The translations under genes and the position numbers were made by a program. A DNA stretch of 64,000 nt from Staphylococcus sp. CAG:324. Lineage in GTDB: Bacteria; Bacillota_I; Bacilli_A; ML615J-28; CAG-313. Of the stretch, positions 37,666 through 46,372 are shown one piece after another (the first letter of the stretch is position 1; each line of letters begins with the position of its first letter). Where the stretch lies: the NCBI GenBank assembly GCA_000433035.1, contig FR890815.1, positions 237,057 to 301,056 on the forward strand, written 5' to 3'. The notes under the pieces were generated by a model. That model saw only the letters and a list, made by a program, of their open reading frames with translations, made no database searches and was not told the DNA's origin.

Positions 37666-37992
37666 ATGGAAAAACTAGATATTTTAAAAAAAAGAATAGA
37701 TAAATTTAACAAGGATAGGGACTAGGATCAGTTTCATACACCTGTTAATCTTGCAAAATCAATATCAATAGAAGCTGCTTAACTTTTAGAATGCTTCCAA
37801 TGGTCAAATGATAAATTTAATAAAGAAGCAGTTCTTGAAGAACTTGCAGATGTTATGAATTACTGTATTCAAATGTCACAAATATTGGATGTAGATATTG
37901 TAAAAATAATCAATAATAAAATGGATAAAACTGAAAAAAAGTATCCTGTAGATAAAGCGAAAGGTGTTTCTACAAAATATAATAAATTATAA
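37666..37992 (+). pseudogene. MazG-like nucleotide pyrophosphohydrolase, inactivated
   Basis: A frame of 109 codons that aligns along its length with small MazG-like pyrophosphohydrolases: FNKDRD, QFHTPVNLAKSISIEAA, LLECFQW, ELADVMNYCIQM and KYPVDKAKG. It is cut by TAG at 37723-37725, where the family has Trp (TGG to TAG), and by TAA at 37780-37782, where it has Glu (GAA to TAA). Both are single-base nonsense changes. Such genes commonly follow DUF2075 helicases, so this is the decayed third member of the same cassette. Confidence 0.88.
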
Positions 37993-38020
37993 TAAAAACA
38001 AATCAATACTAAATAATATT

Positions 38021-38055
38021 AATGCTCAAGTCTCATATAAGGTTTGAGCATTTTT
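38021..38055 (+). terminator. Terminator after the MazG-like remnant
   Basis: The stem AATGCTCAA (38021-38029) pairs with TTGAGCATT (38044-38052), followed by TTTTTGATT. Confidence 0.85.
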
Positions 38056-38450
38056 GATTACTTAAATTGAATATTATTGACTTTATGAATTACACAAAAT
38101 TGACTCTTGTTTTCATAAGCTCACCAAAACCATCTAGAATAACTTAGAAGTTATTTTTCATTATTAAATTATAAATAATCTTATCACAAAACTAAAATAT
38201 AGTAATAAATGCAGTAATTATATATTTTATACTAATAATAGCTTATAAGGAGGGGGATTGCAAATCTCTAGGATTTTTGAACACGTGAGTGGGGCGCTAG
38301 TCTCATTCATGCAACAATCAAAAATTATAAAATTAAAATGTATTATAATAAAAATATAAATATTTCATTCATTTTTTGCATTTTATGACAATATTATTGT
38401 AATATTTATTATTATATCGTTCAAAAAATATAAAAAATGAATGATAAAAT
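38056..38450. other. Gene-free stretch with an odd GC-rich patch
   Basis: About 400 bp without a coding frame. Most is AT-rich, but 38247-38316 is strikingly GC-rich for this genome (AAGGAGGGGGATTG..., GTGAGTGGGGCGCTAG...). The patch holds a short palindrome AAATC-TCTAG-GATTT. No tRNA or known RNA fold was recognised. It could be a relic of transferred DNA at the island edge. Confidence 0.5.
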
Positions 38451-38479
38451 TTGACTTGTTTCAATTGATTTGATATAAT
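38451..38479 (+). promoter_or_regulatory. Sigma-A promoter of the fic gene
   Basis: TTGACT, 17 bp, TATAAT, ending 18 bp before the ATG. A GAGGTG ribosome site lies between. Confidence 0.75.
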
Positions 38480-38497
38480 ATGATGTGAGGTGTTAGT

Positions 38498-39733
38498 ATG
38501 AATTTTGAATCTTTATATAAATTATTTGTTATGAATGATAGTACTACATTCAATCGGATATATAATGAGAAATTTAATTCTCAATCAACAATTAAATTTG
38601 ATATTTACATCAATGAGCAACAATCATTTTTTACTTATGATAAATATATTATGGCTTTAGTTTCAAATATACGAAATATAGATAATCGAATCAATGAGAT
38701 TTTTTCTAATCTTCCATCCATTGCAATTGATCAATATATGAGAAAATCATTAATTGATGAAATTGAATACACTAATGAAATAGAAGGAGTAATATCTACA
38801 AGAAAAGATATCAATGATTTAATCAATGAAATCGAAAAAAAGATAAATACAAGAAATCGATTTGAAGGTATTGTGAATAAGTATGTATTGTTAACAGAAG
38901 AACAATTAGATTTTAAAGATTCGTTTGACATTAGAAAACTATATGATGAGATGTTATATAATGAAATAAGATTAGAAGATGAGAAAAATTTGCCAGATGG
39001 CAAAATATTTAGAAAAGAAACAGTACATATTTATAAAACAGGTGAAAAAATTATTCATAATGGAATAATGCCAGAATCTAAAATTATAGAATATATGAAT
39101 AAGGCATTATATATTTTAAATGATCAATCCATAGACATATTGATAAGGGTATCTTTATTTCATTATTATTTCGGCTATATTCATCCTTTTTATGATGGAA
39201 ATGGTAGAATAAATAGATTTATTTCTAGTTATATTTTATCTAAACATTTTAACGAAGTGATTGGATTTAGATTAAGTATGACAATTAAAGAAAATTTAAC
39301 ACAGTATTTAGAGGCTTTTTCTCATGCAAATGATAGTAGGAATAAAGCAGATATTTCTACATTTGTATATGAGTTTTTAGATTTAATTTATAAATCATAT
39401 CAAAAAACAGAAATATATGCTTTAGAAAAAAGTCAAATATTGAATAAATATGAAATGATTTTAGAAAAAATAACGCCAATATTTGAAACACATAAGAATA
39501 AAGATGCTATCAATCAATTATTATTTATATTAATACAATGTAGCATTTTTGGTGATTTTGGACTAACTAAAGCAAAATTGTGTAGAATACTAGAAAAAGG
39601 AAATACAAAAGTAACTGAATTTTTAGGAGTTTTGAAAAAACATAATTTATGCACAGAAATACAAAGTGGTAAATATCATTATTATCAAGCTAATTTAGAA
39701 GAGTTAGATAAATTAGACAAAAAAGTGATATAA
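38498..39733 (+). CDS. Fic-domain AMP-transferase, class II (N-terminal autoinhibition)
   Basis: Protein of 411 residues. The active-site loop HPFYDGNGRINR (His229 onward) matches the Fic consensus HPFx(D/E)GNGRxxR, so it should transfer AMP from ATP to a target hydroxyl. The N-terminal helix carries T92-N-E-I-E96-G, the (S/T)xxxE(G/N) inhibitory motif whose Glu blocks productive ATP binding. The C-terminal 100 or so residues look like a winged helix (about 320-400), as in many Fic proteins of this length. There is no separate antitoxin gene, as expected for an internally inhibited enzyme. The target is unknown. It lies at the end of the defence island. Confidence 0.9.
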   Translation: MNFESLYKLFVMNDSTTFNRIYNEKFNSQSTIKFDIYINEQQSFFTYDKYIMALVSNIRNIDNRINEIFSNLPSIAIDQYMRKSLIDEIEYTNEIEGVISTRKDINDLINEIEKKINTRNRFEGIVNKYVLLTEEQLDFKDSFDIRKLYDEMLYNEIRLEDEKNLPDGKIFRKETVHIYKTGEKIIHNGIMPESKIIEYMNKALYILNDQSIDILIRVSLFHYYFGYIHPFYDGNGRINRFISSYILSKHFNEVIGFRLSMTIKENLTQYLEAFSHANDSRNKADISTFVYEFLDLIYKSYQKTEIYALEKSQILNKYEMILEKITPIFETHKNKDAINQLLFILIQCSIFGDFGLTKAKLCRILEKGNTKVTEFLGVLKKHNLCTEIQSGKYHYYQANLEELDKLDKKVI

Positions 39734-39846
39734 GTAACCATAAGAATATTAGTAATGTGAAAGTCTAAGAGATACTTTTTCATTTTAATTATGATTAGAT
39801 AAAAAAGAGTTTAAATATTATATTTTAAAAATATATTTCAATTTAT

Positions 39847-39874
39847 TTTACATGATAAAATAATATGATATAAT
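39847..39874 (+). promoter_or_regulatory. Putative promoter of the M13 peptidase gene
   Basis: TTTACA, 16 bp, TATAAT, about 58 bp before the ATG at 39932. Confidence 0.55.
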
Positions 39875-39931
39875 GAATATAATTTAGTTTCATTGATTCT
39901 ATTTACGTATTTTATTTATAGGAGGACAAAA

Positions 39932-41839
39932 ATGATAAATACTGATAAAGTAAGAATACAAGATGATTTATACACTTATGTTAATCAAGAAAAATTAGCT
40001 CAACTAGTAATACCTGATGATCAACCATCGGTAGGTGGGTTTCAAACTCTAGCAGTAGATGTTGAGAAAACAATGATAAATGAATTTAAAGAAATGTGTG
40101 ATAAAGAAGTTTACCCTAATCATTATTTAGAAAAAGCATGTACATTGTTTAAAATTGCTAAAAATATTGAAAAGAAAGAAAAGGATGGCATCTTTCCTGC
40201 CCTAAAGAATCTTTCGATTCTTGATAAATTAGAAAATTTGGATACATTTAGCAAGATGTATAAGACTTTAATGCTCAATCAATTACCATTACCATTTCAG
40301 ATAATGGTTGAAACAGATATGAAAAATACAAAACAACATTGTGTATGTATCCAAGGTCCAAGCGTTATTTTGCCCGATGCTTCCTATTATAAAGAAGAAA
40401 TGATGCAACAAAAAGAAATGATTTTAGGGATATGGACCAATATGGCTAAAATGATTATGGCTAAAACAGAGTTAAGTCCTGAAGATCAAAATCAATATAT
40501 AGAAGATACTCTAGCGTTTGATCGTTTGATTGGTAGTCTAGTAAAAACTAGTGAAGAGTGGTCAGAATATGTTGAAATCTATCATCCAATGAAAGTATCA
40601 AAAGTAGCAACATTATTGAAAACAATTCATTTTAAAACTATTTTAAAAGAATTATTTGGTTTTATTCCAGAAACGATTATTGTGACTGAACCAAGATATT
40701 TTAAAAACTTTATAGATGTATTGAATGCAGAAACATTTGAATTATATAAACATTGGTCATATGTAACTGGTCTTATTGATTCTTGTTCTTTATTAAATGA
40801 GGAATTAAGAGAATTAGGTAGCACGTATTATCGTGCTATCGCAGGCATCCCGGCAAACACTTCTATTGAAAAATTTGCTTATCAATTATCATCTCAACTA
40901 TATGCAGAACCAGTTGGTTTATATTATGGTGAAAAATATTTTGGTGAAGCAGCTAAAAAAGATATAACTGAGATTGTATATCAAATCATTGATACTTATA
41001 AACTAAGAATTCAAGAAAATGAAATTTTAGAACCAGCTACTAAAGAAAAAGCTATTTTAAAATTATCCAAAGTTGGGGTAAAAATGGGATATCCTGATAA
41101 AGTTCAAGATATTTATGATAAACTTGTATTTAATGCGGAAGACACATTATATAATATTGTACATACATTAAAAGAAATAAAAATTTTAGAAAATTTAGAA
41201 GAGTTAACAAAACCAACAGATCCTAAAAAATGGGCAATGCCAGGACATATGGTAAATGCATGTTATGATCCTTTTGTAAATGATATTACTTTCCCAGCCG
41301 CCATTTTACAAGCTCCTTTTTATTCTATCAAGCAAACAAGAAGTGAAAATTTAGGTGGTATTGGTGCAGTTATTGGTCATGAAATTTCTCATGCCTTTGA
41401 TAGCAATGGCGCAAAATGTGACGAAAATGGTAATATCAATAACTGGTGGACAAAAGAAGACAAAAAAAGATTGAATACCAAAATTAAAGCGATGATTAAA
41501 CAATTTGATGGTATTGAACTTTCATGGGGAAAAGTAAATGGTAAATTTATTGTTAGTGAAAATATGGCTGATAATGGTGGAATGGCAGTTACTCTTGAAA
41601 TAATGAAAAATACACCTCATGCTTCATATGAAGAATATTTTATGAATTGGGCTAAAATATGGTGTATGAAAGCAAAAACTGAATTTTTACAATTGCTTCT
41701 TCATTTGGATGTCCATGCTCCTAATATTTTACGTGCAAACATTACACCAAGAAATTTCCAAGAATGGTATGATACCTTTCAGGTTAAGAAAACGGATAAG
41801 ATGTATATTGCACCAAATAAACGAGTAATAATTTGGTAA
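39932..41839 (+). CDS. pepO: M13-family zinc endopeptidase (PepO-like)
   Basis: Protein of 635 residues from the ATG at 39932, 6 bp after AGGAGG; the upstream in-frame TTG would ignore this site. The neprilysin-type motifs are intact: HEISH (His483, Glu484, His487) and ENMAD (Glu543, Asp547), with the usual C-terminal end RVIIW. There is no signal peptide or membrane segment, so it is the cytoplasmic oligopeptidase form known as PepO in lactic acid bacteria and streptococci, which cuts peptides of about 5-30 residues. It is a single-gene unit with its own promoter and terminator. Confidence 0.93.
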   Translation: MINTDKVRIQDDLYTYVNQEKLAQLVIPDDQPSVGGFQTLAVDVEKTMINEFKEMCDKEVYPNHYLEKACTLFKIAKNIEKKEKDGIFPALKNLSILDKLENLDTFSKMYKTLMLNQLPLPFQIMVETDMKNTKQHCVCIQGPSVILPDASYYKEEMMQQKEMILGIWTNMAKMIMAKTELSPEDQNQYIEDTLAFDRLIGSLVKTSEEWSEYVEIYHPMKVSKVATLLKTIHFKTILKELFGFIPETIIVTEPRYFKNFIDVLNAETFELYKHWSYVTGLIDSCSLLNEELRELGSTYYRAIAGIPANTSIEKFAYQLSSQLYAEPVGLYYGEKYFGEAAKKDITEIVYQIIDTYKLRIQENEILEPATKEKAILKLSKVGVKMGYPDKVQDIYDKLVFNAEDTLYNIVHTLKEIKILENLEELTKPTDPKKWAMPGHMVNACYDPFVNDITFPAAILQAPFYSIKQTRSENLGGIGAVIGHEISHAFDSNGAKCDENGNINNWWTKEDKKRLNTKIKAMIKQFDGIELSWGKVNGKFIVSENMADNGGMAVTLEIMKNTPHASYEEYFMNWAKIWCMKAKTEFLQLLLHLDVHAPNILRANITPRNFQEWYDTFQVKKTDKMYIAPNKRVIIW

Positions 41840-42291
41840 GTTAGGATAAAACATTGAAAGAATGCAAACTTTAAAAAAGGAAAAATAGAATAAAAGTAAT
41901 CATAGAGATAAAGTTAAATGTATAATTTGACTTTATCTTTTTATTTATATAGTAAATATGTGTGAAGGAAAAATAAAAATGGCAAAATATGCAAATTTAT
42001 TTTTCTAAAAAAGACTACATCCTATTTTTGTTTGGTATAAGTGATTATAACAACCCCGATGTTAAATAAATAGAATAGGAGAAGACGTTTTATCATCTTA
42101 AATTAGGTAAGTACTAGATGCCTGATGATAAACAATAAAGTAAATACGATTGATAAATCATACAAGTTGTTTTTATTTTTTAAAGTTTTCTTTTTTGAAA
42201 AAAATAAATGATGTAGTATAATTATGATGGAAGGAAAATGGATGAAGAAAGGATTTTATTTTTATAAAGATTTCTATATAGGAGTAAGCAG
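41840..42291. other. Intergenic region before tatD with terminator and hairpin
   Basis: It holds the pepO terminator at its start. A second hairpin, TTTATCATC (42089-42097) with GATGATAAA (42124-42132), has a 26-base loop and no T run. It ends with a TATAAT box near 42219 and an AGGAG site for tatD. No known riboswitch was recognised. A 25-codon open frame overlapping the tatD start has little support. Confidence 0.5.
41907..41945 (+). terminator. Terminator after pepO
   Basis: The stem GATAAAGTTAAAT (41907-41919) pairs with ATTTGACTTTATC (41925-41937, one wobble), then TTTTTA. Confidence 0.88.
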
Positions 42292-43065
42292 ATGTTTATA
42301 GATACTCATGTACATTTAAATAATAGAGAATTAGAAAGTCATTTAAAAGAAGTATTAGATGAGGCATATCAAGCTGATGTGAAAAGGATGATTGTTGTAG
42401 GGTATGATTTAGAAACTTCAATCAAGGCTGTTGAATTAGCAAGTAAAATAGATGGATGTTATGCGGCAGTGGGATTTCATCCAACTGAAATAAAAAATTA
42501 TACGGATGAAGAATATGAGAAGTTAGAAATACTTGCTCAAAATAAAAAAGTTCTTGCTATAGGTGAAGTAGGGTATGATTTTCACTGGGATACAACAACC
42601 AAAGAAGAACAAAAGGAAGCTTTTATTAGACAAATAGAACTAGCTAAAAAATTAAATTTACCTCTAATTATTCATAGTAGAGATGCACATCAAATAACAT
42701 ATGAAACATTGAAGAATACTAATGCCAAAATAGTTGGGGGGATTATGCATTCATATAGCGGCAGTGTTGAGATGGCTAAGGAATATATAAAACTCAATTT
42801 TTCTTTTGGTATTTCAGGACCAGTTACTTTCAAAAATGGGAAGAATATGAAAGATGTGGTAAAAGAAATCAATTTGCAATATTTAGTATCTGAAACTGAT
42901 TCACCATATCTTACACCTCATCCTTTTAGAGGAAAGGAAAATGGTCCTAAATATATTCCGCTAATTGTTGAAGAAATGGCAAAAATTAAAGGTATAGACA
43001 GCAGTGAGATGGCAAAAAATATATTAAATAATGTTAAGAGAATTTTTGGTGATAGATATGAATAA
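42292..43065 (+). CDS. tatD: TatD-family metal-dependent DNase
   Basis: Protein of 257 residues, the normal length. All metal-binding motifs are present: DTHVHL at the N-terminus, GFHP, GEVGYDFHW (Glu), IHSRDA, MHSYSG, and ETDSPYL with PHPFRG. The family removes nucleotides from the 3' end of single-stranded DNA in repair and in fragment degradation. AGGAG precedes the ATG. The end overlaps the start of the HtrA-like gene by 8 bp. The usual neighbours metG, rnmV and ksgA are not here. Confidence 0.95.
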   Translation: MFIDTHVHLNNRELESHLKEVLDEAYQADVKRMIVVGYDLETSIKAVELASKIDGCYAAVGFHPTEIKNYTDEEYEKLEILAQNKKVLAIGEVGYDFHWDTTTKEEQKEAFIRQIELAKKLNLPLIIHSRDAHQITYETLKNTNAKIVGGIMHSYSGSVEMAKEYIKLNFSFGISGPVTFKNGKNMKDVVKEINLQYLVSETDSPYLTPHPFRGKENGPKYIPLIVEEMAKIKGIDSSEMAKNILNNVKRIFGDRYE

Positions 43066-43891
43066 AAAGAAAATTAAAATGTTTGTATTAGTTGGTTTAC
43101 TTATCATAAGTTGCTTTATGATTAGTGGTTGTAACATTCAAAAATTATTAAAGAAGACAATTATCAATGAAATTGAAAATAGATATATTGAATATAGTCA
43201 AAATATAACAGTTGAAGATATTGAACAAGCTTTAATTGAAGGCTCAAATATAGCCAAGTCTTGTACAGTTGCGATTAGGGTTATTAAAAGTGGTGGTATT
43301 ATAACCACAACTGAAAGCCTTGGTAGTGGAGTGATTGTTAAAAGAACGAAAAATTATGATAATACGTATCATTATTTAGTTGTAACGAATCGTCATGTGA
43401 CTGGAACGAATGCAAATGCTAAATTTAGTGTATATTTAGATAATGATAATTATATTTCTGCAAGTTTAATTAGATATGATTCTACTTATGATTTGGCTTT
43501 AATTTCATTTGATAGTGGAATCTTATTAAATGTGGCTACTTTTTGTGAGGAAGAATTAAATATAGGTCAATATGTGATTGCGGTAGGTTCGCCATATGAT
43601 ATCGAGTCTTTTTACAATACAGTCACAATTGGTGCTATTAGTTGTCCCCAAAGGATGATTCAAGAAGAAGATTTAAATGGTAAAACTGTGAATAATACTT
43701 TTGTTCAACATGATGCTGCAATCAATTCTGGTAATAGTGGTGGTGGTCTTTATGATATATATGGAAGACTGATTGGAATTAATACATGGAAATTAGTTGG
43801 TGATCCTGGTGATAATTTTGAAGGATTAAATTTTGCAATTCCTTCAACAGTGGTTTATACAACTTTTGAAAGTTATCTTAAAAATGACTAA
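43058..43891 (+). CDS. HtrA-like trypsin-fold lipoprotein without PDZ domain
   Basis: Protein of 277 residues. The ATG at 43058 gives a clean signal peptide with lipobox ISGC (Cys near residue 24). The protease triad is intact: His113 (TNRHV), Asp145 (YDLALI) and Ser227 (GNSGGGL). The chain ends right after the protease fold, so the PDZ domain(s) of HtrA/DegP are missing. This suggests a simple envelope protease not gated by peptide binding. It overlaps tatD by 8 bp and is probably co-translated, although the functions look unrelated. Confidence 0.88.
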   Translation: MNKKKIKMFVLVGLLIISCFMISGCNIQKLLKKTIINEIENRYIEYSQNITVEDIEQALIEGSNIAKSCTVAIRVIKSGGIITTTESLGSGVIVKRTKNYDNTYHYLVVTNRHVTGTNANAKFSVYLDNDNYISASLIRYDSTYDLALISFDSGILLNVATFCEEELNIGQYVIAVGSPYDIESFYNTVTIGAISCPQRMIQEEDLNGKTVNNTFVQHDAAINSGNSGGGLYDIYGRLIGINTWKLVGDPGDNFEGLNFAIPSTVVYTTFESYLKND

Positions 43892-43913
43892 GTACTTAAT
43901 ACTTAGTCATTTT
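43881..43913. terminator. Bidirectional terminator between the convergent protease and PBP genes
   Basis: A perfect 14-bp stem, AAAATGACTAAGTA (43881-43894) with TACTTAGTCATTTT (43900-43913). It includes the stop codons of both convergent genes, so the last codons of each gene form an arm of the hairpin. Confidence 0.92.
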
Positions 43914-45843
43914 TAAAATTTACAAACCATGGAAGGTTTTCTTTCTTAAAGTAAATTGGTTTAGTATATTCTCCAAAGGCTGCATAAAATCCGGTTGTAG
44001 GGTTAATTTCCACACTTATAACATCTTGTGGTGTTTCATACCAAGAGGGAGTAATACCAGTAATTCTATAATATGCTTCAACTGTATCAGCCCAGATATA
44101 TTTACCAAATTTGGCATCTAGCGAAGAGATAATTTCTTTATTGTTATCATATCCACTCCAAACACTGACTACTATATCAGGATTATATCCAACCATCCAG
44201 TTATCAGTATCGGTAGAACCACTCTTAGCAGCATATTTTGTTGTCAACATACTTTTAATAGAAACACCAGTGGGTCTAATATTATAAGTCATATTATCAT
44301 CAAATACGGATGTCATTGCCTCGCTTAATAAATAAACATCACTTTCGTCAGCAATTCTACTCGTCTTAGGTTTTGCTTCATATAAAACTTCATCATTCAT
44401 ATTTGTTATTTTAGTAATAATTGTTGGTGTAACTTGTTTACCACTATTAGCAAGAATACTATAAGCTTCTGTTAATTCTTTCACGGATACTTCCTTTACT
44501 CCAAGAGCAAGGGAAGGAATAGCTGGAATATCACCTGAAAAACCAAATCTTTTTAGCGTGTTAACCATTTTATCACATCCTAAGAAAAGGTGTGTTTTTA
44601 CCGCATAAATATTATCACTAGTTGCTAGAGCATAAGCCATTGAAACATCAAATCCAGCATAAATACTTTGAAAATTGGTTGGCGAATAAGTCGTATTATT
44701 ATAATAAAAAGTAGTTGGTTCGCTAGCAAAAGTAGTAGCAACAGTAAAGCCGTTTTCAAGGGCAGTTAAGTATAAAAAGGGTTTAATAGAAGATCCTGGT
44801 TGTCTACTACTAGAAACTGCTCTATTATAAGTGCTTTTTTCATAATCTTTTCCGCCTACAACTGCTAAAACCTTTCCAGTTGATGGTTCCATTGCATAGA
44901 TAGCTGTTTCAATATCGCTTTCTGGTGCTCTTTTTTGAATGCTATCATTTATAGCTGTATAAAGTTCAGTATTTAGTGTAGTATAAACTTTTAAACCGCC
45001 AGCCATTTTACCACTAATTTCAGGAATTTTTTTCAATTCTTGTAAAACTAAATCTTGAAAATAAGGAGCGTTTATCGCATCATCATTTGGATTATTACCT
45101 ACACATTTCAATATTGTTTTACTAGATTCTTCATATTCTTCATTGGTAATTAGACCATCATTTAGCATTTCTCTTAAAATCAAGTTACGACGTTCCTTAT
45201 TGTTTTCAGGATTTTTAATCGGTGAATATAGAGTGGGACCTTTAGGAATACTGGCGATTGCGGCAGCTTCTTCTAAGGTCAAATCTTTTGCATGCTTATT
45301 AAAATAATAAATACTAGCATCCTCAACGCCGTAAATACCATGATCAAAGTAGATAGAGTTGAGATATCCTTCTAAAATTTCATTTTTTGAATAGTTTTTT
45401 TCAATATTTAAAGAAATGAGAATTTCGTTAATTTTTCTTTTCCAAGTTTTTTCCGTTGTTAAATAAAGATTTCTAACATATTGTTGAGTAATTGTTGATG
45501 CTCCTTCTGATAATTTATTAGATTTAAGATTTTTTAAAACAGCACCACCCATTCTGATAATATCAACTCCATGATGTTTATAGAAACGTTTATCTTCAAT
45601 TGAAATAAATGCTTTTGTTAAATAGGGAGAAATATCATCAAGTTGAACATAGGATTGTTTTTTTCCATTTGAATAACTTAGATATTTATGATTATTGCTA
45701 TCATATAACTCAACATTAATAATTTCTGGCAATTGGTAATTCATATTAGTAGTGATAATGGCGATGGTTAAAATAAAAATAGTTAAAAGTAAAGTTGAAG
45801 TTATAGTTAATACTTTAAATACTTTAAAAAAACGTTTTTTCAT
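43903..45843 (-). CDS. Bifunctional penicillin-binding protein 1A
   Basis: Class A PBP of 646 residues that polymerises and cross-links peptidoglycan outside the membrane. It has one N-terminal membrane segment (about 8-32). The GT51 glycosyltransferase domain shows EDKRFYKHHG (Glu83) and EGASTITQQ. The transpeptidase shows SSIK (SxxK, near residue 350), SDN and KSGS (the KTG-type box). It is shorter than many PBP1A proteins because there is no C-terminal extension. It shows that the organism has a real cell wall. It runs opposite to its neighbours and ends at the shared terminator. Confidence 0.95.
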   Translation of the reverse strand: MKKRFFKVFKVLTITSTLLLTIFILTIAIITTNMNYQLPEIINVELYDSNNHKYLSYSNGKKQSYVQLDDISPYLTKAFISIEDKRFYKHHGVDIIRMGGAVLKNLKSNKLSEGASTITQQYVRNLYLTTEKTWKRKINEILISLNIEKNYSKNEILEGYLNSIYFDHGIYGVEDASIYYFNKHAKDLTLEEAAAIASIPKGPTLYSPIKNPENNKERRNLILREMLNDGLITNEEYEESSKTILKCVGNNPNDDAINAPYFQDLVLQELKKIPEISGKMAGGLKVYTTLNTELYTAINDSIQKRAPESDIETAIYAMEPSTGKVLAVVGGKDYEKSTYNRAVSSSRQPGSSIKPFLYLTALENGFTVATTFASEPTTFYYNNTTYSPTNFQSIYAGFDVSMAYALATSDNIYAVKTHLFLGCDKMVNTLKRFGFSGDIPAIPSLALGVKEVSVKELTEAYSILANSGKQVTPTIITKITNMNDEVLYEAKPKTSRIADESDVYLLSEAMTSVFDDNMTYNIRPTGVSIKSMLTTKYAAKSGSTDTDNWMVGYNPDIVVSVWSGYDNNKEIISSLDAKFGKYIWADTVEAYYRITGITPSWYETPQDVISVEINPTTGFYAAFGEYTKPIYFKKENLPWFVNFKND

Positions 45844-45895
45844 TTTATATCACCGATAATATTTTTCCAAAAAAATTAAAGGATATACAAAACAA

Positions 45896-45928
45896 AAATT
45901 AACAATTATAATTTATAATTGTTAATTT
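45896..45928 (-). terminator. Terminator of the 103-residue gene
   Basis: A perfect 16-bp AT-rich inverted repeat: AAATTAACAATTATAA (45896-45911) with TTATAATTGTTAATTT (45913-45928). Read on the - strand it lies just after the stop codon and is followed by T-rich sequence. Confidence 0.75.
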
Positions 45929-45931
45929 GTT

Positions 45932-46243
45932 TTAAAATTCTTCATTTTCAATTAGTTCTAAAGTATGAAAAATATCATTTGTGTAAAAAATATTTTCAAT
46001 TGAAGTAGCATTAAAATAATTGGTAATTGGAATCGTGTGATCATGTAAAATGTTACTATTTAAATAATTAGAAATCAATTTGATATTATCAAAAATCAAA
46101 TAGTCAAATGATATTATTTTTTCATTTATTTTAATTTCATTACTATTTAATAAAAAAACGGGAGTATTTATAATAAGATAGTTAGAATTAAAAATCGCAA
46201 ATCTTTTCAACGTTAAAATTATGACTTGATAAAAATCTTTCAT
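45932..46243 (-). CDS. Hypothetical protein, 103 residues
   Basis: No family recognised. I judge it real because an AGGAGGT ribosome site lies 5 bp before its ATG, a TATAAT box lies further upstream on the same strand, and a hairpin follows its stop. The sequence is rich in Ile, Asn and Phe with no signal peptide or clear membrane segment, and might be a small beta-rich cytoplasmic protein. It lies between PBP1A and the zinc-ribbon membrane protein. Confidence 0.7.
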   Translation of the reverse strand: MKDFYQVIILTLKRFAIFNSNYLIINTPVFLLNSNEIKINEKIISFDYLIFDNIKLISNYLNSNILHDHTIPITNYFNATSIENIFYTNDIFHTLELIENEEF

Positions 46244-46308
46244 CTAAAACCTCCTATTTATATTATATCACAGAAGTTAAGACTTTAAAAATTAAAAACA
46301 TTAAATGA

Positions 46309-46337
46309 TTTACAAATTTTTACCTTTGTGCTATAAT
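46309..46337 (+). promoter_or_regulatory. Promoter of the zinc-ribbon membrane protein/ychF unit
   Basis: TTTACA, 17 bp, TATAAT, about 35 bp before the ATG at 46373. Confidence 0.65.
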
Positions 46338-46372
46338 AAAAATACTAATAAAGAGTAAAAAAGGGTGATAAA

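Noticed and set aside
31694..37992. In-frame TAG codons in two genes as evidence of amber recoding (for example pyrrolysine or a reassigned code)
   Set aside because: Adjacent intact genes end with TAG (the STAND gene at 31653-31655, hamA at 34371-34373), one broken gene also has an in-frame TAA, TAG replaces a conserved Trp rather than a special residue, and other damage (Walker B Glu to Lys, frameshift, deletion) is present. Gene decay explains all of it.
38247..38316. GC-rich patch as a tRNA fragment (island attachment site)
   Set aside because: A GTTCAAAAATC-like string occurs on the - strand but the acceptor and anticodon stems cannot be formed, so I report only the base-composition anomaly.
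42225..42305. A roughly 25-codon open frame overlapping the tatD start as a leader peptide
   Set aside because: No ribosome site of quality, no family likeness, and such short frames are common by chance in AT-rich DNA.
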